64,000 bases of DNA from Mytilus trossulus (lineage: Eukaryota; Mollusca; Bivalvia; Mytilida; Mytilidae): contig NC_086386.1 in the NCBI RefSeq assembly GCF_036588685.1, positions 68,942,682-69,006,681 on the forward strand, written 5' to 3'. The position numbers were made by a program, and so were the translations under genes. The notes beneath the pieces are model-generated. The model had not been told where the DNA came from and ran no database searches. It worked only from the letters and a program-made list of their open reading frames with translations. This document shows, piece by piece, positions 36,705 through 47,038 of the stretch (position 1 is its first letter; every line of letters starts with the position of its first letter).

Positions 36705-36910
36705 TTCTCGGTTTTATATAGATCAGACCGTTGGTTTTTCAGTTTGAATGGTTTTACACTTGTTATTTTTGGGGCCTTTTATAGCATGCTGTTTGGTGTG
36801 AGCCAATTTAAGGCTCCGTGTTGAAGGCCGTACCTTGACCTATAATGGTTTTTCATAAATTGTTACTTGGATGTCTCATTGGCACTCATACCACATCTTC
36901 TATATCGAAT
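36705..36910 (+). repeat. Family B repeat
   Basis: Blocks GACCGTTGGTTTTTCAGTTT, GAATGGTTTTACACTTG, TGTTGAAGGCCGTACCTTGA and TCATTGGCACTCATACCACA match the copy at 6660-6850. Confidence 0.7.
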
Positions 36911-37301
36911 GACAAATATGTGTCATCTCTGCTATCGTTCACTAAAATATCGTCATTTGAGCTTTATGAACCAGCAATAGGTTGTAATTTAGGTTAGATT
37001 GATCGGTCTGAAATCTCTGCTGCATCAGGATTCGTAACTATCAGAGCTTACTCTGTCTCTACATTAACCCCTACCACCACGCCAACGTGTTCTAGTAGAT
37101 TTTGGTGGCATGACTGTATTGTTTCCGAGAAATCTAAGTATCAATCAGAAATAGAAGGAATGAAATTGTACTGATATAGAACACGATATTTGCGTTAATG
37201 ATGAGAACGTAGTAAGATTAGTTTAGTTTAAACAATATTTTATTCAAATAAATTGGATTGAATTGGGCAACAGGCATAGCCTATGTAAGTCCTCTCCACA
37301 A

Positions 37302-37515
37302 CGTAGTAAGATCGCGGTATGAACGTAGTGTAATCGTGGTAAGAGCGTTCTTACATCACAGTAGAAGCGTGGTAAGATCGTGTTGCAATCGGTTAAATCG
37401 TGGTATGGTCGTAGTGAGAACGTGATGAACGTTGACAGATCTTGATAAGCGTAGTGAGGTCGCAGAATAGGCGTGGTGAGAACGTGGTGTAATCGTAGTG
37501 GGATCGTTGTAGAAG
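37302..37515 (+). repeat. Array of twenty 11-bp (or 9-bp) units
   Basis: The stretch divides without remainder into 20 units that nearly all begin with C and mostly with CG: 17 are 11 bp and 3 are 9 bp. Consensus CGTRGTRAGAN, for example CGTAGTAAGAT, CGTAGTGTAAT, CGTGGTAAGAG, CGTAGTGAGAA. It abuts and cuts off the 3' end of the decayed gene at 37516. Confidence 0.7.
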
Positions 37516-37935
37516 CAAAAAACAACAAATGATTTTCCTGGGTAGTCACTATCCATCACTTTGTGCATAATTGCTGACCAACTGGGTCGGTTGCATGTCA
37601 AAGGCAAGCATCCTTTTAACAGAAGGTCCAACTTCCACGTTGTATCGACCATATTTGGCTCATAATTCATGGTTGCGAACTCTGCCTGTAACGATTGTTT
37701 AGATTGCATTTTATTATATTCTATGTTATTTTTTGCTAGGTCAGAGACTTCCTTTAGTGTACGAGACAGCCTAGGGACAGCTTTGTCAAGTCTGAATCCC
37801 GGTGTGACAACTGCAATCATTTCCCATACCAAGAAATGTTCCATGACCATCCAAAGTTCGCAGATTATGGTCTACGTTATCCGTTATGTACTGAACAAAT
37901 GTGCCATTCCCAAACTGTGTGTCGGTTTTGTCATG

Positions 37936-37960
37936 AGCAGCAGCAGCAGCAGCAGCAGCA
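37936..37960 (+). repeat. AGC trinucleotide run coding poly-alanine
   Basis: Eight AGC units plus one base. On the minus strand, in the frame of the decayed gene, it codes eight alanines between FELN and HDKTDTQFGNG, so it is an in-frame expansion. Confidence 0.8.
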
Positions 37961-38863
37961 TTAAGTTCAAATCGTTGAACCTCTGTGTAGGAAGAGGCAA
38001 AACCATGAGTGTTCCAAGTGTCCAATAAAAATCTTGATCCAAAGTGATGTTGCATTTGTACACTGAGGGCAATTTGTAGTGGTGCAATAAGTGTTCTTGG
38101 TCGGAAAGCCTGAATAATAGCTTGACCTACAGATGCAACATTAACAGAAAAGTCGTTTTGACTAGATAACGCATGTAGTAATGTTTATAACGAATCTGTG
38201 ACAAAGGCAATATTTTGCTCTGAGTTTATATCATCAGAAGACGGATACACAGCTTTTGAATCTTTAAGACTCATAATATCTGCTTTTCTTAACTTAGCTG
38301 CTGTTTCTATCATCAATAGCTTTTCTTTTTCTGGACTCTTAGATGATGGTCTTCTGTAAAATTTGTTTAGTATAGATGATACTGTTCTCCAGAATGTGAC
38401 TATTTTCGGCTTTCCGTTTACTTCCGTGATGATTATATCGGATCCACAATAAGTTTGCAGTCTCTTTTTCATATGCACCACACTATACGCCTTATATCCA
38501 CGAATATCTTCCATAGCCTGAACAAGATCGCTCACGGATGCAAGTTCGTCTTGTGTTTCTTTTAATTGTCTTACTATTTGCAGGAAAGCTTTCTCTGAGG
38601 AATCTTTTTTTTTGTCGTCCTGGTGTCGTTCGTTTGACCTCTTTGTTTGCTAGCTTCGAGACGGGGATTTCCTTACCAGTTCTAAAATAAACACTACAGG
38701 TTTGGTGGTATATTGCATCTGCCCGCGTGAAAATATGATTGTGCAATGTTGAGCATTCTTTGATTTCAGACCATTCATAATTTCTTTCTTTGCAGATGAT
38801 TCTAAGAGTCTTTGAAAAATCGGGTTTCCTGACAGAAAGAACACCTCGATTCCACTTTTTTTG

Positions 38864-38958
38864 GATCTGAGCGTCACTGATGAGTCTTTTGTAGACGAAA
38901 ACGCGCGTCTGGCGTATATATAAAATTGAGTCCTGGTATCTTTCATGAGTTTATTTGT
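38864..38958 (-). repeat. Family A core inserted in the decayed gene
   Basis: GATCTGAGCGTCACTGATGA, GTCTTTTGTAGACG, AACGCGCGTCTGGCG, GAGTCCTGGTATC. Coding similarity to the protein family exists on both sides but not within. Confidence 0.7.
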
Positions 38959-39278
38959 TCTCTGAAAATTTTGCATAATATCAACAGTTCTTCTGGAACT
39001 CAAAATCAGGAGTGGGAGGTCGTAAGTCACGACTTGGTTCGGCTATCGATAAATTCTTTTCTCGCATGTCCTTCTTGATTGAGTTAGCATTAATGTAATC
39101 ATGGTAATCAAGTTGACATTTCTGATTAACTTTTTGTCCTGGAGTTGTGACGATTGTATCACTTCTGGTTTGGCTGGTCCTATTAACTGTGTGACTTCCC
39201 TTTTCTCTTAGTTGTGTTATTTCTTCACCTTTTTTTTTTAGAGATAACCGACAAAAACACAAGCATCCATCATTACCT

Positions 39279-39960
39279 AAAAACTAGAGGCTCTAAAGAG
39301 CCTGTGTCGCTCACCTTGTGAATATTAAACAAAGGACATAAATGGATTCATGACAAAATTGTGTTTTGGTGATGGTGATGTGTTTGTAGATCTTTCTTTA
39401 CTAAACATTCTTGCTGCTTACAATTATTTCTATCTATAATGAGCTTGGCCCAGTAGTTTCAGCAATTTTATGAAAATTGTTAAAAATTGACTATGAAGGG
39501 CAATTACTCCTTAGGGGGTCAATTGGCCATTTTGGTCATGTTGACTTCTTTTTAGGTCTTACTTTGCTGTACATTATTGCTGTACAGTTTATCTCTATCT
39601 ATAATAATATTCAACATAATAACAAAAAACGGCAAAATTTCCTTAAAATTACCAATTCAGGGACAGCAACCTAACAACCAATTATCCAATTCATCTAAAA
39701 ATTCCAGGGCAGATAGATGTTGACCTGATTAACAATTTGACCCCCTGTCAGATTTGCTCTAAATGCTTTGGTTTTTGAGTTATAAGCCAAAAACTGCATT
39801 TTACCGGTACCCCTATTTTCTATCTTTAGCCATTGCAGCCATCTTGGTTGGTTGGCCGGGTCATTATACCACCTGCAAATTCACGTCATTTAATGAAGAC
39901 AGTATTTTGATACACACTATAGACAATCATGTTTGTTCACAAACATTTAGATTTTGAAAG
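39279..39960 (+). repeat. Dispersed repeat family H
   Basis: Starts with a small hairpin AGAGGCTCTAAAGAGCCT followed by GTGTCGCTCACCTTG, a start I recognise from bivalve repeats. Continues with CTATCTATAATGAGCTTGGC and later CTATCTATAATAATATTCAA, and ends around a block TTTGACCCCCTGTCAGATTT. No second copy lies in the window. Confidence 0.45.
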
Positions 39961-40144
39961 AAAGTTTTGAATAAAAACACTGGTAATTCTGCATATCGGT
40001 CTGTACATTTCAGTTATACGCCAAATATACATTTAGAAGAACAAGCTATATTATTCAAAATTTTTTTTAAAGATGTTCCTCAAATTTGAAAGTCAGTGGC
40101 GATTATGTAGAAGAAGGGTGTAAAATAGAATTAAAAAATGAACT

Positions 40145-40325
40145 TAATTAGGTCGTTAGTTTTCTCGTTTGAATTGTTTTACATTGTTATTTAGGGGCCT
40201 TTTATAGCTGACTATGCGGTATGGACTTTGCTCATTGTTGAAGGCCGTACGGTGTTCTATAGTTTTTAATTTCTTGTGGAGAGTTTTCTCATTCGCAATC
40301 ATTCCACATCTTCTTTTTGTCGAGC
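40145..40325 (+). repeat. Family B repeat
   Basis: AGGTCGTTAGTTTTCTCGTT, GGGGCCTTTTATAGCTGACT, TTGTTGAAGGCCGTACGGTG, TGGAGAGTTTTCTCATTCGC and ATTCCACATCTTC. Confidence 0.7.
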
Positions 40326-40329
40326 CTTC

Positions 40330-40720
40330 CACATTAGTCGAAAAAGCGATCCTATATTTCGTTGTCGTCGGTGTCGTCGTCGGCGGCGGCGGCGTCCACA
40401 AATATTCACTCTGTGGTTAAAGTTTTAGAAATTTTAATAATTTTCTTAAACTATCCTGGGTTGGTACCAAACAGGGACAGAAGGTTGTTTATGATCATAA
40501 GATCGTATCCAGAAGTAAATTTTGTAAAAATAAAATTCCATTTTTTCCGTATTTTACTTATAAATGGACTTAGATTTTCTGCCAGGAAACAACACATTCA
40601 CACTCTTCTTATAACTTTCTTATACTAATTTGGATTTGTACAAAACTTGGACAGAAGCTTCTTACAATCAAAAGATAGTACCAACAGTAATAATTTATTG
40701 ATTTATTTCCTCAATTTTGT
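40330..40720 (+). repeat. Repeat with a GTC/GGC-rich head
   Basis: 40360-40397 reads GTCGTCGGTGTCGTCGTCGG then CGGCGGCGGCGTCCAC, a GC-rich microsatellite-like head, followed by a diverged two-unit stretch (TGGTACCAAACAGGGACAGA and TTTGTACAAAACTTGGACAG, each followed by AAG, TT and CAT or CAA). Confidence 0.5.
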
Positions 40721-41035
40721 TGAGTCTGAGATTAACAGAAAGAGTAGACGAGACACTGAGTTCCGCGGAACCCTTGCGAATTTTTTATATTTATGAACTA
40801 TTGCCAAATATTGAAGTAAAACTAAAAGAGACAAAGCGATACGAAGACTTCATTTCCGTATTGAAATCCATATCTAATGGAATATTGAGAAATTACTGAA
40901 CATGTTGCCTTTTATTTGTTACTGGATGTCGGATGGTTTTATTCCCAGTCAACAATATACTCTACAAGATATGTTCCAGAAACGCTGGCATTCTGGATTA
41001 CTATCAAGAAACTGTTCAAGGGTAAGGGGGTTAAC
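40717..41035 (+). pseudogene. Coding-like fragment, family uncertain
   Basis: The plus strand reads LSLRLTERVDETLSSAEPLR, IFYIYELLPNIEVKLKETKR, YEDFISVLKSISNGILRNY, then a stop with a one-base shift, after which HVAFYLLLDVGWFYSQSTIY, STRYVPETLAFWITIKKLFK is open to about 41035. The composition and the continuation across the shift are protein-like rather than random. I suspect it belongs to the same uncharacterised family or to a partner gene of the candidate element, because it sits immediately inside the right inverted repeat and is coded toward it. No function can be assigned. Confidence 0.5.
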
Positions 41036-41089
41036 TTTTTAGGGGTTATAAAGATAAAAACACTATCAGCCTTGTTATGAATTGCAGAT

Positions 41090-41360
41090 CTTGTTACGGT
41101 CATCTCGATTATGATTTACGGTCATCTAAGCGATTTTTTTAAATCCAATTTCCTGTTTAATACACATTTCTCGGTAGTAAATTGTGATTTCCGTGTGAAT
41201 CTTTTATAACTTTACATCGTACCAATGTATGCTTTGTAAAGAAAATGATATAGAAACACTTAGACAGACAATACAAATACTAACCTAATTATTCATCCGA
41301 CATCTTGGGATGACCGTAAATGCAGTTATGGTCATCAGCTTAACCCCAGTGTAACATTCG
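41090..41360 (-). repeat. Right inverted repeat of the candidate element
   Basis: The reverse complement matches 35810-36010: GCTGATGACCATAACTGCAT, CATCCCAAGATGTCGGATGA, AAGTGTTTCTATATCATTTT, GATTCACACGGAAATCACAA. Two more GACCGTAA motifs lie at its inner edge (plus-strand TTACGGTC at 41095 and 41120). It lacks the dense inner motif cluster of the left arm. Confidence 0.6.
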
Positions 41361-41439
41361 AATAAATCATGTTTACTTCAATGGCTAGATAGGAAATATG
41401 ATTTTTGTTGAAAATTTGATTATTTGTGTTATAATCATG

Positions 41440-41740
41440 TTTTGATATCATATTCACTTGGAACAATTACACCCACACTTGATCCCAGTCTTTCCTTTGT
41501 AGTATGGAACCTTGTAGTACAATTTCAAAGAGATCCATACACTTCAATACAAGTTATTGTCTGGAAACTAGTTATGGCCATTAATCCCAACGTTCCTTTT
41601 CTAGTACTGAACCTTCTTAATTAATTTCAAAGAGATCAATTCACGTAAACTTAAGTTGTTCTCTGGAAACGAAATTTGTCTGTGACAAAGGCGACGCAGA
41701 AGACATCATACCACTAAACAATCCAACAAAAATGTTTTAG
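41440..41740 (+). repeat. Two-unit dispersed repeat (family I)
   Basis: Units share GTAGTATGGAACCTTGTAGT or CTAGTACTGAACCTTC, AATTTCAAAGAGATC, AGTTATTGTCTGGAAAC or AGTTGTTCTCTGGAAAC. Period about 115 bp. A more diverged relative is near 45640. Confidence 0.5.
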
Positions 41741-42105
41741 TCGTAAAAAAATAGTTCTGTTTAATGTAATTTCAACAAACTTAAACATTGTTTTTTTTTT
41801 ATCTTAGATACATTAAACTTAATAATTAGGACAAAAAATGGCCCTTACCAAACTAAGCTTTTGTCTCAGTAGAAGCAGAAGAATTGTTGTTACAGTACAT
41901 AGATGACGACAATAAAAACAAGACTATGGACACAAAGTGATGGAAAAAGGTCAGATATGGCCTACTGGACAGTTGAACCAAAGTGTTTACATCAAATATG
42001 AAGAGACATTAATAGTCTAGTACAATTTCGAATCAGACAATACTAATTATACAACAATAAAATTTCTCTATTTCATACTGTTCTCGTATGTTGGTGTTTA
42101 CTTAC

Positions 42106-42345
42106 AATTGAAGTGACTGGTAAACTAGCTATTGGAAGAGAATGCACAGGCATCAGTTCACCTACTCTTAATAGCGGAGGTCCAACAGTTGGATTTTTGG
42201 AAATGACTAGTGAACCTGGTACAGTTGTATACACAGACAGCAAGCTTCCTGGATGTATTGGCTGGTCTCCAGAATTGAAGAATACCTGTACACATTGTTC
42301 ATCTGGTTCTGTAGGCCTTTGTGTAGGTGTCTGCTGTTGAGGTAA
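42106..42345 (-). CDS. Internal exon of an unrecognised minus-strand gene
   Basis: 240 bp, exactly 80 codons, phase 0 at both sides, between an acceptor ATATTTTAG and a canonical donor ATT|GTAAGT. Reads LPQQQTPTQRPTEPDEQCVQ, VFFNSGDQPIHPGSLLSVYT, then a proline, serine and valine-rich stretch ending LPVTSI. No motif recognised. It is the next exon after 45083-45148 in the same frame. The plus strand of the same interval is also partly open, but the splice signals and codon pattern favour minus. Low-complexity Q, T and P at its start suggests a flexible region. Confidence 0.6.
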
Positions 42346-42589
42346 CTAAAATATCAATCAGAGAAAATTAAGATATTTGCATACAAGTCTAACAAACCAT
42401 AAGTTTTCTTCTTTTTAAACTCTAACAGTGATTGCAGTTGATGTATCATATGAATTTTAGATCAACGACTAAATTTTGCACCATTCCTAATATGTTTGCT
42501 TTATGTAACTTTCTTTTAACCAAATGTTCTTGATTGTCTTAATTTGAAGCAGTCTCGACCTCTCAAACACTATCAGTTATTAGCATCTA

Positions 42590-43665
42590 ACAAGAGTTCA
42601 CACGCTGAAATGTCTCGCCTTCTTTACTTATCATTGATATTATGTTGATAGTCCTAAATATAAAGCTTTACTGCAACTGTCAAATAAACGTAACCAAGAA
42701 AACTAAACATTGACCAATGAACCACAAAAATGAACCATGAAAATGAACCATGCCAGGCAGGCATGTACAGCTAACAATTATTCCATACAACAAATACAGT
42801 TGACCTATTGTATATAGTTTAAGAAAAACAGACCAAAACACAAAAACGTAACACTGAGTAATGAACCGTGAAAACGAGGTCACGGTCAAACAAAACTTGC
42901 GCGACTGACAAATAAATCATAAAAATACTTCCATACACCAAATATAAGTGACCTATTGCAATTAGTATTAAAAAAAAGACCAAAACTCAAAAACTTAAGT
43001 TTGACCACTGAATCATGAAAAAGAGGTCAAGGTCAGATGAAACCTACCAGCTAGACATGTACACCTTTCAATCATTCCATACACAAAATATAGTAGACCT
43101 ATTGCATACAGTATAAAAAAAAACCCAGATTAAAACACAAAAACTTAACTATAACCACAGAATCATGAAAATGAGTTCAAGGTCCGATGATACCTGCCAG
43201 TTGGACATGTACACCTCACAGTCCTTCCATACACCGAGTATACTAGACCTTTTGCTTATAGTATCTGAGATATAGACTTGACCACCGAAACTTAACCTTG
43301 TTCACTGATCCATGCAATGAGATCGAGGTCAAGTGAAAACTGTTTGACGGGCATGTGGACCTTGCAAGGTACGCACATACCCAATATAGTTATCCTGTTA
43401 CTTATAATAAGAGAGAATTTAATATAACAAAAAAACTTAATTTTTCTCCAAGTAGTCACTGAACCATGAAAATGAGGTTACGGACATTGGACATATGACT
43501 GACGGAAACTTCGTAACATGAGACATCCATATACAAACTTTGAAGCATCCAGGTCTTCCACCTTCTTAAATTTAAAGCTTGGCTAACGCCACCGCCGCCG
43601 GATCACTATCCCTATGTCTAGCTTTCCGCAACAAAAGTTGTATGCTCGACAAAAATGTTGTACCA
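42590..43665 (+). repeat. Family G element with internal tandem units
   Basis: Starts AACAAGAGTTCACACGCTGA, contains about five units of roughly 150 bp (GAGGTCAAGGTCAGATGAAA, TGGACATGTACACC, ATACACAAAATATAGTAGAC, CTATTGCATACAGTAT, CAAAAACTTAA, CACTGAATCATGAAAA) and ends with a GC-richer block CGCCACCGCCGCCGGATCAC and AGCTTTCCGCAACAAAAGTT. No coding capacity. Confidence 0.65.
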
Positions 43666-43684
43666 CCTGATTATATTCTTTATA

Positions 43685-44210
43685 ATTGAGAATGGAAATG
43701 GGGAATGTGTCAAAGAGACAACAACCCGACCAAATAAAAAACAACAGCAAGGGGTCACCAACAGGTCTTCAATGTAGCGAGAAATTCCCGCACCCGGAGG
43801 CGTCCTTCAGCTGGCCCCTAAACAAATATATACTAGTCCAGTGATAATGAACGCCATACTAATTTCCAAATTGTACAAAAGAAACTAAAATTAAAATAAA
43901 ACAAGACTAACAAAGGCCAGAGGCTCCTGACTTGGGACAGGCGCAAAAATGCGGCGGGGTTAAACATGTTTGTGAGATCTCAACCCTCCCCCTATACCTC
44001 TAACCAATGTAGAAAAGTAAACGCATAGCAATACGCACATTAAAATTCAGTTAAAGAGAAGTCCGAGTCTGATGTCAGAAGATGTAACCAAAGAAAATAA
44101 ACAAAATGACAATAATACATAAATAACAACAGACTACTAGCAGTTAACTGACATGCCAGCTCCAGACTTCAATTAAACTGACTGAAAGATTATGATTTCA
44201 TCATATGAAC
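43685..44210 (-). mobile_element. Family C retroelement tail, 5'-truncated copy
   Basis: The left boundary AATTGAGAATGGAAATGGGG is the element's 3' end, because the RT remnant at 57652-58239 is coded on the minus strand. Blocks AGAGACAACAACCCGACCAA, GAGAAATTCCCGCACCCGGA, TGACTTGGGACAGGCGCAAA and GCGGCGGGGTTAAACATGTT follow. The right (5') end stops at CATATGAAC, earlier than the copies at 57025 and 60368. Confidence 0.75.
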
Positions 44211-45082
44211 ATGTATTGACATAGTACTTTTTGATAAATATTCCTAAAGTAATGAACTAGGACAGTTCTCGCTCGGACACACACACCATAATCTAGTATA
44301 TTATAAGAGCATAAACCTGAAGCACGTGAAACCATGAATTATGATAAGAACCTTTCTCATAATAAAAGTGTCAGCAAAGTAACACTAATAAACGGTTCTA
44401 TACAGGCAAAAATCTTATTTGATTGAAATAAATTGCTTCGTTAGCGCAGCCTGATACGACCGTAGTGGTAAAACCCTGTACATCAATTTCCATCACATGT
44501 TTTATCATGAGTTAGTCTACAGTTTCTTTTATTTGTGTACACTCATTTCAACAAAAAGGAACAAGACTTACTATATTTGTTATCGCTTCTTTTTCTGAGA
44601 ATGTAAAAAGACACACCTGTTATATAAGACTTCTGTTTATTGATCTCAACGTTATAAGAATGACACTATTTATCTACAATATCTAACAGTCGAATGACTC
44701 TCAGTCAGAAACTGAGATAATATCAAGTGATTAGTTCTATGTAAAATTCTGTTCAAAAAAATACTTTCCGCCTACTCCCTTGAAATTTTTTTATCAACTA
44801 TATGTTAAAGTTGCAGTTTTCCCTCCATTTTATGTTTCAACATAATTTTTTAAAACAGAAGTTGCAATAAATGCTTTCAAATTATTCTGTTTATTTGTTT
44901 CATTCATATATGTATTAAACAATATTAATATAGAAATTATTCTTTAATGGTAAAAGGGTACTTGAGGTTTATTTGCCGTTATGGACCTTTTAAATGCTAA
45001 ATGTTAATCACATTTCGTAAAATGCAACTATTAAAGTTAAGTCTTTATTTATATTCTAATTAAACAGAACAGAATGTCATAC

Positions 45083-45148
45083 CTGTTCCTCCTTATCACT
45101 GTCGTACGGCTCTCCTGTGAACTCACTGGGATAAACTATAATTAGCAG
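45083..45148 (-). CDS. Short internal exon of the unrecognised minus-strand gene
   Basis: 66 bp, 22 codons, phase 0 at both ends. Strong acceptor TTTTTTTCTTCTATTTCAG and donor CAG|GTATGA. Reads LLIIVYPSEFTGEPYDSDKE plus EQ. It joins in frame to LPQQQTP of exon 42106-42345. An acidic linker; no domain recognised. The quality of the splice sites on so short an exon is the main evidence. Confidence 0.6.
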
Positions 45149-45204
45149 CTGAAATAGAAGAAAAAAACATAAGATGTACGCGTCCTGAATAACGTATCTT
45201 AAAC

Positions 45205-45740
45205 ATCAGGCGCAGCTTGATACAAGGGCAGAGGGCGAACACTTAACAGTAATGGCAAGTATGAATAATACATTGAAGCCTGATACAGCTCTGAATTGAT
45301 ATTTGATATTTGACATAGCTTAGGTTTCTGATACTAAATTGATGTGGTAAACGAAAAACATAATTTGAAATTTGACTTTTACCAAATATGGTCCAATATC
45401 TAAAATGTCAATACACGGTTAGATTCAACATATCAAAGTACAACTTAATGATTCAATTACAAAACAAAAACATGAAAAAACATGAAACGGTTGGATTTAG
45501 TAAATCAAATTACCGCAAGATTTCAAGATTTTGAATTTAACCCAATTGAATTTGGTCACAAGGTTTAGAAAAGTAATGTTTTGGTTCTTTTTCCCGAAAC
45601 GGTAATGGTCATGGACCCCAAATTCGATACCTAACTTCCTTAGATGGTATAGAACCTTGTGATATAATTTCATTGATTAACCGACAACGCTATAACACTA
45701 CACATGTTATACATCCGCAAACACTTTGCTGTCGTAAAAT
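45205..45740 (-). repeat. Diverged family F fragment
   Basis: GCGCAGCTTGATACAAGGGC, TGGCAAGTATG, CCTGATACAGCTCTGAATTG and TAGGTTTCTGATAC correspond in reverse complement to the right end of the family F element (58880-59050). Its other end is lost in divergence. Confidence 0.5.
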
Positions 45741-47038
45741 TAAAATGAAACATGTTCGAACAATGACAACTTGCTGTTTGTCAAAAGAGGAACATTATAT
45801 CAAGAGCATCAAATAACTAGTATTATTTTGTACAAGTCTAATGAGTAAATTTGGATGTTAACAATATTCAATATTCATTTGAGAAAAGTAGCTGTCTGTA
45901 TGACCAGAATTAGATTCATACATTCCATTCTATTTCACGAAGATGCCATGATCAATATTCAGGATCAATATATTGATAATGATATTATCTGAAAAGGTAT
46001 ATACGACGCTGATTATAAGGTTTTTTCCAACTTACCGGCTAACTTATTTTATGTGATGTATTATCGTCATCTCAAATTGTGTATATGATATCATTGTTTT
46101 TATGATGTTGAAATCGGCACGGCTAAAACGAACTTTTTTATTTGTAAGAGTTATCTCCTCATCACTGTTTTTCATGAGCGCATTACTACTTCGCAATCGC
46201 AAAAGTTTACGACAATATCATTCATCAAATTTGTCGTTTTATCTCAGAATAGTTTTGATCTAAGAGATCTGAAGATTTCATATGAGATTTATTTCTCTTT
46301 ATGTATTCGACAATAGAGAAATATAATAGTCATGCCATTGGCCCTGCACAAACAAACACTTTATCTTATAAGATTGTCTTGTTACCCTTATGTCTCTGTA
46401 ACCATAAAAGATACTTTTTCCGTCCATAAGATGCTTCGGTCAAGTTTCGGTGACTCGCGTAGGAGTTGACTACCTTATATATGTGAAATTCAGGTCAAAG
46501 TCAAAAGTCAAATAGAAGTTCTATGTTTTTGTTGTTGTCAAAAAGTCATACTGGTTTATTACGGTTTAAAACTTCAAAATAACTTGATTCCTTTAAAAAA
46601 AATATGCACATAAACAAATAAAAAGTAAAAAAAGAGTTAAAAATACAAACAAATGATCATCAAGAAAGAATTACACGACATGATGTTTAAAAATTCAATT
46701 ACACAATAATATAATGTATAACAACAAGTAGTAAATAAACTCATCAAAGATACCACAACATGATCAAACACTTGCAATTGTTCTGTAAACAATTGCATGT
46801 ATTTCTCAATAAGACATAACAAGAAAAGGTTTGTTTACAAAAAAATTGTAACAATTGCAAAACAATTAAATAGGTTCCAAAATTACAATACATATCAACA
46901 TTTAAGATAATATTTGTTTACATTCCATTTGTGAAAAAAACAACATCTAGTCAAACATAAAAAAATAAATATAATAAAACAAAGTTAATTTTCCTATAGA
47001 ACAATATAAATTTGATTATGATATAACATATTATAATA

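Larger units (their letters stand above)
37516..39270 (-). pseudogene. Decayed member of an uncharacterised invertebrate protein family
   Basis: On the minus strand, in order: a cysteine-rich N-terminus (CQLDYHDYINANSIKKDMRE, TPDFEFQKNC), a second block (ADAIYHQTCSVYFRTGKEIP), QAMEDIRGYKAY, HMKKRLQTYCGSDIIITEVN, VTFWRTVSSILNKFYRR, then VASVGQAIIQAFRPRTLIAP, MQHHFGSRFLLDTWNTHGFA, TFVQYITDNVDHNLRTLDGH, MIAVVTPGFRLDKAVPRLSR, and finally WSAIMHKVMDSDYPGKS. I know this order (HHFGSRFL..DT, DNVDHN.RTLDG, YPG.S) from long hypothetical proteins repeated in cnidarian and mollusc genomes; no function is established to my knowledge. Damage: stop after FQKNC, a family A insertion at 38864-38958, a frameshift in an A run near 38610, a stop near 38187, a frameshift near 37825, and truncation at 37516. 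The CxxxC/H pattern of the N-terminus suggests zinc binding (inference). Confidence 0.65.
35810..41360. mobile_element. Candidate 5.5-kb element bounded by long inverted repeats
   Basis: The outermost parts (35810-36010 and 41160-41360) are inverted copies of each other, matching at roughly nine bases in ten by eye over about 190 bp and continuing more loosely inward. Between them lie 11-bp unit arrays, a decayed gene of an uncharacterised invertebrate protein family (minus strand), a coding-like fragment on the plus strand just inside the right arm, and younger insertions (families A, B and H). The arrangement fits a large, now dead transposon. It equally fits two independent inverted copies of a dispersed repeat, because I could not define target duplications. 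Confidence 0.45.
42346..45082 (-). other. Intron of the unrecognised minus-strand gene
   Basis: 2.7 kb filled by a family G element (42590-43665) and a family C retroelement tail (43685-44210), with a short F-end fragment (GCGCAGCCTGATACGACCGT) near 44450. I see nothing else interpretable from 44500 to 45082. Confidence 0.5.

Noticed and set aside
37244..37549. 101-codon minus-strand frame rich in T, H, R and L
   Set aside because: It is a translation of the 11-bp unit array, not a protein.
40156..40401. Frame with PPPPTTTPTTT
   Set aside because: It translates the GTC/GGC-rich repeat head and a family B repeat.
42113..42340. Plus-strand open frame of 75 codons
   Set aside because: It is the shadow of the minus-strand exon 42106-42345, which has canonical splice sites at both ends.
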